Origin: an uncultured Pelagibacteraceae bacterium
GTDB taxonomy: Bacteria > Pseudomonadota > Alphaproteobacteria > Pelagibacterales > Pelagibacteraceae
Assembly: GCA_902566365.1 (NCBI GenBank)
Contig: CACFIH010000002.1
Coordinates: 94,155-158,154, forward strand
DNA: 64,000 nucleotides
Direction: 5' to 3'
The stretch's first letter is position 1, and every line of letters begins with the position of its first letter. Under the pieces are notes generated by a model. That model had not been told where the DNA came from and ran no database searches. It saw only the letters and a program-made list of their open reading frames with translations. The position numbers and the translations under genes were made by a program. Of this stretch, positions 13,925-20,495 are shown piece by piece.

Positions 13925-14010
13925 TGGTGGAGGGGGAAAGATTCGAACTTTCGAAGACCGAAGTCAACGGGTTTACAGCCCGCCCCATTTGACCGCTCTG
14001 GAACCCCTCC
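13925..14010 (-). tRNA. tRNA-Tyr (GTA)
   Basis: Minus strand GGAGGGGTTCCAGAGCGGTC...CTGTAAA... with long variable arm, CCA encoded. Confidence 0.95.
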
Positions 14011-14139
14011 CTTCGGGGAAGTGTCCCCTTGTTCAATAAAGCTTCAAACAACATGCGTTTTATATATTTTATTTGTCCAAATGCAACACGTGATTTAATA
14101 AGAAAATATTAAAAAAAACGTGTAAAATATGTGTAATTT

Positions 14140-14880
14140 ATGAATAAATCGTCTTTTTTCATCGTTGGTCAACATGCAGTAATAGAGGCTTTAAGAAATC
14201 CAAGGAGAACAGTTTTAAGAGTCTTTTTAACTGAAGAAAGTAAGAAAAATATACATCGTAAAAGTCCAAATAGAAATCTTCTTGATGGAGTAAAGGTTTA
14301 CTTTAAAACAAAAAAAGAACTAGATAAATATTCCACTAAAGAAAATTTACTTCACCAAGGTTATGTTGCAGAAATAGAGCATCTAGATAATTTAACGCTC
14401 AAAGATTTTATAAAAGAAAAAAAAAATATTACTTTCGCTTGTTTAGATGGAGTTACTGATCCAAGAAACATTGGTTCGGTAATAAGAAGTGCTGCATCTT
14501 TTAATATTGATGGAATTATCGTTAAAGAGAGGCATTTTCCAAATGAAAGTAAACTTATGTATAAAGCTGCAAGTGGAGCAATTGAATATATGAATATATT
14601 TGAGGTATCCAATATTAATTCTACATTAAAAAATTTAAAAGATAAAAATTTTTGGGTTTATGGTTTTGATGGAAATAGTAAAAAAAATTTTACAGAGATT
14701 GAATGGAAAGGAAATAATATTTTATTATTTGGCTCTGAAGGATATGGAATGCATCAACATACAGCAAAATATGCTGACTTTTTAGTAAAAATTGATATTG
14801 ATGATAAAATTGAGAGTTTAAATATATCAAATAGCGCTGCTATTGTGTTTCACCATTTAAACTTCAAAAAAAAGAGTTGA
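14140..14880 (+). CDS. rlmB: SpoU-family 23S rRNA (guanosine-2'-O)-methyltransferase
   Basis: VGQHAVIEAL, DGVTDPRNIGSVIRSA, GSEGYGM, SLNISNSAAIVFH motifs. Confidence 0.93.
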   Translation: MNKSSFFIVGQHAVIEALRNPRRTVLRVFLTEESKKNIHRKSPNRNLLDGVKVYFKTKKELDKYSTKENLLHQGYVAEIEHLDNLTLKDFIKEKKNITFACLDGVTDPRNIGSVIRSAASFNIDGIIVKERHFPNESKLMYKAASGAIEYMNIFEVSNINSTLKNLKDKNFWVYGFDGNSKKNFTEIEWKGNNILLFGSEGYGMHQHTAKYADFLVKIDIDDKIESLNISNSAAIVFHHLNFKKKS

Positions 14881-14913
14881 TTAATTTAAGAATAATTAAT
14901 AATTATTGCGCAT

Positions 14914-14989
14914 GCCCTTGTAGCTCAGCTGGTAGAGCAATTGATTTGTAATCAATAGGTCCGCGGTTCGAATCCGTGCGGGGGCACCA
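14914..14989 (+). tRNA. tRNA-Thr (TGT), intact, CCA encoded; head of the cassette array
   Basis: GCCCTTGTAGCTCAGCTGGTAGAGCAATTGATTTGTAATCAATAGGTCCGCGGTTCGAATCCGTGCGGGGGCACCA; acceptor GCCCTTG/CGGGGGC; anticodon TGT at 14947-14949. Confidence 0.97.
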
Positions 14990-15046
14990 CTTCACTCACT
15001 TTTTTATCAAAGTTATTTATGCAAAAACTATTTTAACAACAATAAG

Positions 15047-15075
15047 TGTTGCAGGATTGTTGCAAGATTGTTGCT
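15047..15075 (+). repeat. Left-end iterons of cassette A: 3 copies TGTTGCA/TGTTGCA/TGTTGCT, 11 bp period
   Basis: Copies start at 15047, 15058, 15069; first is 57 bp after tRNA CCA. Confidence 0.85.
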
Positions 15076-15091
15076 AAATCAAGTGGTCGTT

Positions 15092-15367
15092 TTAAAACCC
15101 TTCATTTTTCATACAAGATTTAAACATTGTTTTTCTAAGTTCTGGTGCATACTCTTCTGCTCTCTCTGCACAATAAGACATTGCATCCTCTTTTTTAATT
15201 CCCATTTTAAAATTACAAAATTTTTTTTTAGCATAATTACTTTCCTCAGAACAATAACAAGGCTTGATCCAATTAGTTTCAGAACAAGGTTTACCAACAA
15301 ATGTTGCTGCATAAGCACTACCGCTAAACAACAAACCCAGAACCACGATCCCTAAAATTTTTTTCAT
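15092..15367 (-). CDS. Small secreted Cys-rich hypothetical protein
   Basis: MKKILGIVVLGLLFSGSAYA signal peptide; shared leader with neighbouring genes. Confidence 0.8.
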   Translation of the reverse strand: MKKILGIVVLGLLFSGSAYAATFVGKPCSETNWIKPCYCSEESNYAKKKFCNFKMGIKKEDAMSYCAERAEEYAPELRKTMFKSCMKNEGF

Positions 15368-15369
15368 TA

Positions 15370-15801
15370 TTAAATCTTATTATCTTTATTTTTTTTCTCT
15401 CTCACACGTTCAAGCAGGTCTTCCATTTTTATAAGTAGATCTGTTCCTTTATCAACTTTTTTGAATTTTTTACAAGTTTGACCTTCGCCAGATGGTCCAT
15501 AACTAAGTTTTTTTCTATTTAAGAGTTGATATGTATTAAACACTAAAGCGTCAGTCGTTATTATCTTTATATCGTCAATGTTAACTTCATATTCATTATT
15601 TCTTGTTATCAATTTTCCATCCTCAATTTCATACTCAACCACATTCGTTTCATCAATAAAGTCTAGAGCAATAAAATTTTCGTATTTAGAAAAAAAACCT
15701 GGCCATTCCTCGCAATAAAGCTTCAATCCTGATAAATCTTTTGCATAAGTATTCCCACTTAGCAACAAACTCAGAACCACGATCCCTAAAAGTTTTTTCA
15801 T
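15370..15801 (-). CDS. Small secreted hypothetical protein
   Basis: MKKLLGIVVLSLLLSGNTYA leader; mature part unrelated by eye to neighbour. Confidence 0.8.
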   Translation of the reverse strand: MKKLLGIVVLSLLLSGNTYAKDLSGLKLYCEEWPGFFSKYENFIALDFIDETNVVEYEIEDGKLITRNNEYEVNIDDIKIITTDALVFNTYQLLNRKKLSYGPSGEGQTCKKFKKVDKGTDLLIKMEDLLERVREKKNKDNKI

Positions 15802-16496
15802 TTATTTAAATCATTCATTCTTTGACTTCGAGCTGAAACAAAGTTGGATAAATTATACTTATAGAGTTGATATTCTTCAATATCATTTGGTAACGGATAA
15901 TTCTCAAAAGACTTAAAAGGTATAAGGTATTTAATAGATGAATAATCACTAGTGACTAAATCTTGAAGTAGGAAAAAATCAACGTATTCCTTAAAACTAT
16001 CAAACAAATTAAAGAATTGTTTATACCTCTCAAAAGTTTTATTTAATGGACTGTCCTCTTTCTTATAATATTTTCTTATACATTCTAATGTTAAATCAAA
16101 TCTATCTCTTATTTTTTTATTAACTCCTCTCGCTCCATTTATTGTCATTTGATTATTAATTCTTTCAGACGGAAAAATTATATATCCACCAATTGTGCTA
16201 CATAATGAAACGAATTTCTCCAACTCTTCTGCATTTATTTTTTTAATAATATCTATTGTGCTTTTTATATTGCTATAGGTATGTGCAATTGAATCGCTTG
16301 ATAAAACAAATTCACCTAGTTCTGATTTATGATGAAGACGCATAGGAATACTTTCATCTAGTTTAAATAATGAACCGTTTGGGAGCTCCCTGCTCCATAA
16401 AATTTTATGATAACTTCTCAAAGTTGGGCTGTAGCTATCTGGGTCTTTGCCGTTTGGTGTGTCTGAATAAAAGTTAAAATTAATATCTATATTCAC
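15798..16496 (-). CDS. Conserved-looking accessory protein of unknown function (232 aa)
   Basis: Complete ORF, MNIDINFNFYSDTPNGKDPDSYSPTLRSYHKILWSRELPNG...; overlaps start of downstream gene by 4 bp. Confidence 0.8.
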   Translation of the reverse strand: MNIDINFNFYSDTPNGKDPDSYSPTLRSYHKILWSRELPNGSLFKLDESIPMRLHHKSELGEFVLSSDSIAHTYSNIKSTIDIIKKINAEELEKFVSLCSTIGGYIIFPSERINNQMTINGARGVNKKIRDRFDLTLECIRKYYKKEDSPLNKTFERYKQFFNLFDSFKEYVDFFLLQDLVTSDYSSIKYLIPFKSFENYPLPNDIEEYQLYKYNLSNFVSARSQRMNDLNK

Positions 16497-16512
16497 TTAA
16501 AAACTTTATCAC

Positions 16513-16530
16513 TGTGCCTATAGTGTGTAC
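16513..16530 (+). repeat. Right-end iterons of cassette A (TGTGCCT / TGTGTAC, 11 bp period)
   Basis: Starts 16513 and 16524; ends exactly 58 bp before tRNA-fragment core TTGATT. Confidence 0.7.
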
Positions 16531-16588
16531 AGATTTGAAATAACTTTCAATTAACGTTGATAGTATTTATCTTTTTGGATTTAGATTC

Positions 16589-16637
16589 TTGATTTGTAAT
16601 CAATAGGTCCGCGGTTCGAATCCGTGCGGGGGCACCA
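16589..16637 (+). repeat. tRNA-Thr 3'-half copy r2 (49 bp, identical to tRNA)
   Basis: TTGATTTGTAATCAATAGGTCCGCGGTTCGAATCCGTGCGGGGGCACCA. Confidence 0.98.
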
Positions 16638-16693
16638 TCACTCAATAAAATCACCACTAATTATTTTTGCTCAACCTAAAAAGTTTTAACTAT

Positions 16694-16722
16694 TGTGTCG
16701 AGAGTGTGTCGTACTAGTGTCG
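16694..16722 (+). repeat. Left-end iterons of cassette B: TGTGTCG/TGTGTCG/AGTGTCG, 11 bp period
   Basis: Starts 16694, 16705, 16716; 56 bp after fragment CCA. Confidence 0.85.
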
Positions 16723-16736
16723 TGATCAAGTGGTCT

Positions 16737-17102
16737 TTAAAAAGCTTTCTCTTTTTTAACACAAACACCACTACTTAAAATTTTCTTTTTGTCTTCCTCA
16801 GTTGATCCATAAAATATTTTTTCAGAAGTGTATAGACCAGTAATCCTATCTATATTCATAATTTCAGACAAACCAGCATTAACTTTTCCTAGAATTATCT
16901 TATTTTCATTATATCTTACAACTTGCATTGAAGATGCTCCTACTTTAACTTTTTTATTATCAAGATTGATTATGTAAATTGGTTTAAAAATTGATAGATT
17001 AGGATCATCATCTTGGCATTGTATTGTTAAGATATGCTTTTCTGCAAATACATTCCCACTCAACAACAAACCCAGAACCAAGATCCCTAAAAGTTTTTTC
17101 AT
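16737..17102 (-). CDS. Small secreted hypothetical protein
   Basis: MKKLLGILVLGLLLSGNVFA leader shared with 15367 and 15801 genes. Confidence 0.8.
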   Translation of the reverse strand: MKKLLGILVLGLLLSGNVFAEKHILTIQCQDDDPNLSIFKPIYIINLDNKKVKVGASSMQVVRYNENKIILGKVNAGLSEIMNIDRITGLYTSEKIFYGSTEEDKKKILSSGVCVKKEKAF

Positions 17103-17551
17103 TAAAATAGGGCCTCTGATTTTACTGAAAATCTCTTAATAACTTCTTCAATTACTGATTTTTCCATTCCACCAGTGAAACTTTCTTTATCCTCAACATC
17201 TAATGTTGCAATAAACCAGTCTTTGTTTTTAAGTTTAAAACCTAAATTAATCTTAAGATCTTTTTTTGTTTTATTGCCTGTGATCATTGCTCCTATAATG
17301 GCTCCTACCCCACCAGTAAGCAAACCTCCAACTACAGCACCACCTGTTTTTTTTAGAGCACTACTTGTTTTGAAAGGCTTTGAATTTTCATCTAACACTT
17401 TAAATTCCTTAACTTCATCACAATCTATTTCGAAATTCTTACCTATGCCAAAAACTTTCCAGCCAATAACTATTTTGTCTTTTCTTGCATTAAAAATAAA
17501 GTCTCTACTTATATAATCTTTTTTATTTGATTGAGTAATTGTTAAAGGCAT
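17102..17551 (-). CDS. Hypothetical protein with Gly-rich (glycine-zipper-like) segment
   Basis: GGAVVGGLLTGGVGAIIGAMITGNK flanked by beta-rich sequence. Confidence 0.75.
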   Translation of the reverse strand: MPLTITQSNKKDYISRDFIFNARKDKIVIGWKVFGIGKNFEIDCDEVKEFKVLDENSKPFKTSSALKKTGGAVVGGLLTGGVGAIIGAMITGNKTKKDLKINLGFKLKNKDWFIATLDVEDKESFTGGMEKSVIEEVIKRFSVKSEALF

Positions 17552-17554
17552 ATA

Positions 17555-17599
17555 CTAGAATATTAAACCCAGAACCACGATCCCTAAAATTTTTTTCAT
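17555..17599 (-). pseudogene. Orphan signal-peptide leader (MKKILGIVVLGLIF*)
   Basis: Near-identical DNA to the 5' ends of the 15367/15801/17102 genes but terminated by TAG after 14 codons. Confidence 0.8.
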
Positions 17600-17602
17600 A
17601 CT

Positions 17603-18130
17603 TTAAAGATTCTTTTTTTCTATTTTTGTACAAATTCCAGAATATATTTTAGCATTTTGCATAACTGTAATTACTTCAGCAAAAGATAAGTCAGCACGAT
17701 AAGGACCTGGGAAAGTCCACTCTATAACACCAGAACTTCTTGTGATAGTAGCTAAATATCCTTTTTTCATTCCATTTTGAACATTGTGAATATTTATCTG
17801 ATATTCCTCATCCGTTACATTTACAAATTCAAAATATCCATCTTGCTGAAAAAATCTTTTTCGCGCTTCACTTTCTTCTGGAACATTTTTCGGTTCGTTT
17901 GCATCCATCTCTGCAAGATCATAAATAATTGAGTCTGAATTATCTGATGGAACACATTTCAATGTAGGTAAGTTTGATTTTTTCTTTGAAACTTTATTTG
18001 TTACATCTTTGAAGCCAGCACTTCCAAACTGAAACAAACCTTTGGCTGTCCATAAAATTGCTATCACTAATCCAATAACTGCTAAAATTTGAATAGGTCC
18101 TTTTGGCCTATACTCTTTTTTCTTTGCCAT
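17603..18130 (-). CDS. Single-TM hypothetical protein, leader paralogous to 18354-18863 gene
   Basis: MAKKKEYRPKGPIQILAVIGLVIAILWTAKGLFQFG. Confidence 0.8.
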   Translation of the reverse strand: MAKKKEYRPKGPIQILAVIGLVIAILWTAKGLFQFGSAGFKDVTNKVSKKKSNLPTLKCVPSDNSDSIIYDLAEMDANEPKNVPEESEARKRFFQQDGYFEFVNVTDEEYQINIHNVQNGMKKGYLATITRSSGVIEWTFPGPYRADLSFAEVITVMQNAKIYSGICTKIEKKNL

Positions 18131-18146
18131 AAAAAAATTATATCAC

Positions 18147-18164
18147 TGTGCCCAGATTGTGACC
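18147..18164 (+). repeat. Right-end iterons of cassette B (TGTGCCC / TGTGACC, 11 bp period)
   Basis: Starts 18147 and 18158; ends 58 bp before TTGATT core. Confidence 0.75.
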
Positions 18165-18217
18165 AGACTAAAAATATTTAAAGATTATTTTTGCTAACAA
18201 ATATTTAATTAAACTTT

Positions 18218-18271
18218 AGCAATTGATTTGTAATCAATAGGTCCGCGGTTCGAGTCCGTGCGGGGGCACCA
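18218..18271 (+). repeat. tRNA-Thr 3'-half copy r3 (54 bp, 1 mismatch)
   Basis: AGCAATTGATTTGTAATCAATAGGTCCGCGGTTCGAGTCCGTGCGGGGGCACCA. Confidence 0.98.
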
Positions 18272-18328
18272 CTTCACTAACTTTTTTAACAAAATAATTT
18301 ACGCAAAGACAAATCTTAGAACAACAAG

Positions 18329-18346
18329 TGTTGTCAGATTGTCGTC
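18329..18346 (+). repeat. Left-end iterons of cassette C (TGTTGTC / TGTCGTC, 11 bp period)
   Basis: Starts 18329 and 18340; 57 bp after fragment CCA. Confidence 0.75.
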
Positions 18347-18353
18347 ACTTATA

Positions 18354-18863
18354 TTAAAATTTTTGTGATGATTGAGAGCATTGATAATTCATTATCATTG
18401 GCTCATTACTTTTTGCTTTTTCAATAAAATCGACTTGTAAATTTCCCGAAAGTCTACTTAAGCTATAAGTCCAAATAGCTTTTGGATGATTGTATGACCA
18501 ATTAATATTACTATCATTAAAAGTTTTTATATCAGCTTGAAAACTTAAGAATGTCTCAAATTTGATAATTTGTCTATTTTGAATATCTAGGATAATTTGT
18601 ATGTCATGTGTTCCCTTAAAACCTTTTGGAATATCAACTATACTACTAGATTGAATATGTTTTCCATTTGTAAAAACACAATTCAAAATTACTTCTTGTT
18701 TAGTTGAAGTATTAGTATTTGATTTTGAACTACTAATTTCTTTATAGCCAGCACCACCTAATTGAAAAATGAACTTAACAGTCCACAAAATTGCTATTAC
18801 TAATCCGATAGCTGCTAAAATTTGAATAGGTCCTTTTGGTCTATATCCTTTTTTCTTTGCCAT
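18354..18863 (-). CDS. Single-TM hypothetical protein, leader paralogous to 17603-18130 gene
   Basis: MAKKKGYRPKGPIQILAAIGLVIAILWTVKFIFQLGGAGYK; start at internal Met of the track ORF by comparison with paralogue. Confidence 0.8.
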   Translation of the reverse strand: MAKKKGYRPKGPIQILAAIGLVIAILWTVKFIFQLGGAGYKEISSSKSNTNTSTKQEVILNCVFTNGKHIQSSSIVDIPKGFKGTHDIQIILDIQNRQIIKFETFLSFQADIKTFNDSNINWSYNHPKAIWTYSLSRLSGNLQVDFIEKAKSNEPMIMNYQCSQSSQKF

Positions 18864-18878
18864 AAAAAACTTTATCAT

Positions 18879-18896
18879 TATTGTCAGATTGTTGCC
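18879..18896 (+). repeat. Right-end iterons of cassette C (TATTGTC / TGTTGCC, 11 bp period)
   Basis: Starts 18879 and 18890; ends 58 bp before TTGATT core. Confidence 0.65.
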
Positions 18897-18949
18897 AAGT
18901 CTAAAATATTTTTAAATTGTTGTTACAAACAAATGTTTATTTAAACTTT

Positions 18950-19003
18950 AGCAATTGATTTGTAATCAATAGGTCCACGGTTCGAATCCGTGCGGGGGCA
19001 CCA
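18950..19003 (+). repeat. tRNA-Thr 3'-half copy r4 (54 bp, 1 mismatch), distal end of array
   Basis: AGCAATTGATTTGTAATCAATAGGTCCACGGTTCGAATCCGTGCGGGGGCACCA. Confidence 0.98.
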
Positions 19004-19009
19004 TTGCTT

Positions 19010-19456
19010 TTAAAAAAATTCTTTTCTAAATTTTTCACACTTCATAATAGATGGTTTTTCTAATTTATTTTCTTGTGTGGTAATTTGTATTCTGCCAGTT
19101 TTTCTCTCAAAGATGTAACTTGTGCCTTCTATTTCTGAAGTTTGAATATACTGACTTGTAACTGCCTTTATTGGATAAGTTTTTAAACTTACTTTTTGAT
19201 CATCTTTAAAAGCAGATATTCTTGTTGCAGTTTTATCATTTAAATTAATTTCCCATTCCCAATATAAAAATATTTCATTTTTAACCCAACTATCATGATT
19301 GGAATAAGAGGACGGATAACATCTTTCGAATTTAAATTCTTTTTTGTTAAATAGTTTAAATAGTGAAGCCTCACTATTAAAGCTAAAAAAGAAACTTAAA
19401 ACCACAATCCATAAAAGATTTTTCATTAAGAGTAGTCGCAATTTCCCCATACCCAA
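19010..19456 (-). CDS. Small secreted hypothetical protein
   Basis: Leader MKNLLWIVVLSFFFSFNSEA resembles the array leaders; exact start uncertain. Confidence 0.7.
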   Translation of the reverse strand: MGMGKLRLLLMKNLLWIVVLSFFFSFNSEASLFKLFNKKEFKFERCYPSSYSNHDSWVKNEIFLYWEWEINLNDKTATRISAFKDDQKVSLKTYPIKAVTSQYIQTSEIEGTSYIFERKTGRIQITTQENKLEKPSIMKCEKFRKEFF

Positions 19457-19677
19457 CTTCCTGTATCACTATTCCATGCACTTAAACTTCCTCCTGGTTC
19501 ACAATCACCCCAGACATATGCGCTTGTCTCACTATTATAACCATCAAAACTACCACTTGAACAATCTCCCCAAACCCAAGCCCCTGTATCGCTGTCCCAA
19601 CCATCACATGAAACACTCCATGATGGATTTGTAAAAACTAAAGAAACTATAAACACATATTTTAAAATTTTTTTCAT
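19426..19677 (-). CDS. Secreted protein with three tandem W-x-S-[DE]-T-x-x-W-V-W-G-[DN]-C repeats
   Basis: MKKILKYVFIVSLVFTNPSWS signal peptide followed by 3 repeats. Confidence 0.75.
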   Translation of the reverse strand: MKKILKYVFIVSLVFTNPSWSVSCDGWDSDTGAWVWGDCSSGSFDGYNSETSAYVWGDCEPGGSLSAWNSDTGSWVWGNCDYS

Positions 19678-19721
19678 TATCTATTTTTTAGTTTTTTTTT
19701 ATTTCTTTTCATAATAAATAA

Positions 19722-20492
19722 TTAAGAAGTTTCTCTTCTTAATTGTTCAATCTTTATCTTTTTTTGAAGACTTTTATTTTGATCATATAATAAATTAAAT
19801 TTTATCTTATTGTTTGTTTGAATAACAATCCTTTTTGCATTTCTCACTTCAATATTATCTGCTACTGCACTTATTGGTCTTTTTTTAGGATTTAAATTTT
19901 TGATATTTATTTTTGATCTATCACTAACAATTTTACCCTTCCATCTTCGAGGTCTAAAAGGACTAATAGGTGAGATTGATAACTTTTTTGAATTTAAACT
20001 TAAAATAGGTCCATGAACAGAAAGATTATATGCAGTGCTACCAGCTGGCGTTGAAACAAGAACACCGTCAGAAACTAATTTTTTTATAATTTTTTTTGAT
20101 CCAGAACTTATTGATAAGGAGGCTGCCTGCCTACTCTGACGTAAGATTGAAACCTCATTAATAGCTAAATGTTTTTTATTTTGGTTCTTATTATTAGTAA
20201 CTGTCATTTCTAAAGGTGAAATCGATATCATTTTTGCCTTAACGATATTTTTAATAACTTTTTTTGATGAAAACTTATTCATCAGAAAACCATAATTTCC
20301 TGAGTTAATCCCATAATATAATGTTTTAGAACTTTTATTTTTCTTTAACGTTTGAAGCATAAAGCCATCACCACCAATCACAATGATCAAATTTCCTTTT
20401 TTTAAATCATTTTTTTTGAGTATCTTTAATAAAGAGTTTTTGATTTTTGATGATTTTAAGTTTTTGTCGGAAATAATTTGAATTTTTTTCAT
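19722..20492 (-). CDS. nadK: NAD kinase
   Basis: VIGGDGFMLQTL, INSGNYGFLMN, STPAGSTAYNLSVHGPIL; ATG at 20492 avoids overlap with tRNA-Leu. Confidence 0.93.
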   Translation of the reverse strand: MKKIQIISDKNLKSSKIKNSLLKILKKNDLKKGNLIIVIGGDGFMLQTLKKNKSSKTLYYGINSGNYGFLMNKFSSKKVIKNIVKAKMISISPLEMTVTNNKNQNKKHLAINEVSILRQSRQAASLSISSGSKKIIKKLVSDGVLVSTPAGSTAYNLSVHGPILSLNSKKLSISPISPFRPRRWKGKIVSDRSKINIKNLNPKKRPISAVADNIEVRNAKRIVIQTNNKIKFNLLYDQNKSLQKKIKIEQLRRETS

Positions 20493-20495
20493 TAA

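Larger units (their letters stand above)
14990..16588. mobile_element. Cassette A of tRNA-Thr-anchored array (non-autonomous element, no integrase)
   Basis: Bounded by intact tRNA-Thr and a tRNA 3'-half copy; 11-bp-period 7-mer repeats at both ends. Confidence 0.7.
16638..18217. mobile_element. Cassette B of tRNA-Thr-anchored array
   Basis: Flanked by tRNA 3'-half copies r2 and r3; iterons at both ends. Confidence 0.7.
18272..18949. mobile_element. Cassette C of tRNA-Thr-anchored array (678 bp, one gene)
   Basis: Flanked by r3 and r4; iterons at both ends. Confidence 0.7.

Noticed and set aside
14011-14030. Short GGGG/CCCC hairpin next to tRNA-Tyr
   Set aside because: Only 4 bp stem, likely a tRNA-flanking sequence without further support
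15109-15318. ORF overlapping 15092-15367 in another frame
   Set aside because: The overlapping frame has a proper signal peptide and shared leader
15068-15355. Plus-strand ORF in cassette A
   Set aside because: Antisense to the leader-containing gene; no start context or motif
14941-19003. Repeated ~50 bp units considered as a CRISPR array
   Set aside because: Repeats are tRNA-Thr 3' halves 0.7-1.6 kb apart with genes between them; no short regular spacers or cas genes
16589-19003. tRNA 3'-half copies considered as additional tRNA genes
   Set aside because: No acceptor 5' strand or D arm upstream; cannot fold as a tRNA
14990-19003. Calling the array a defence island or toxin-antitoxin locus
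   Set aside because: No recognisable nuclease, antitoxin, restriction or abortive-infection domain by eye; function of cargo left open
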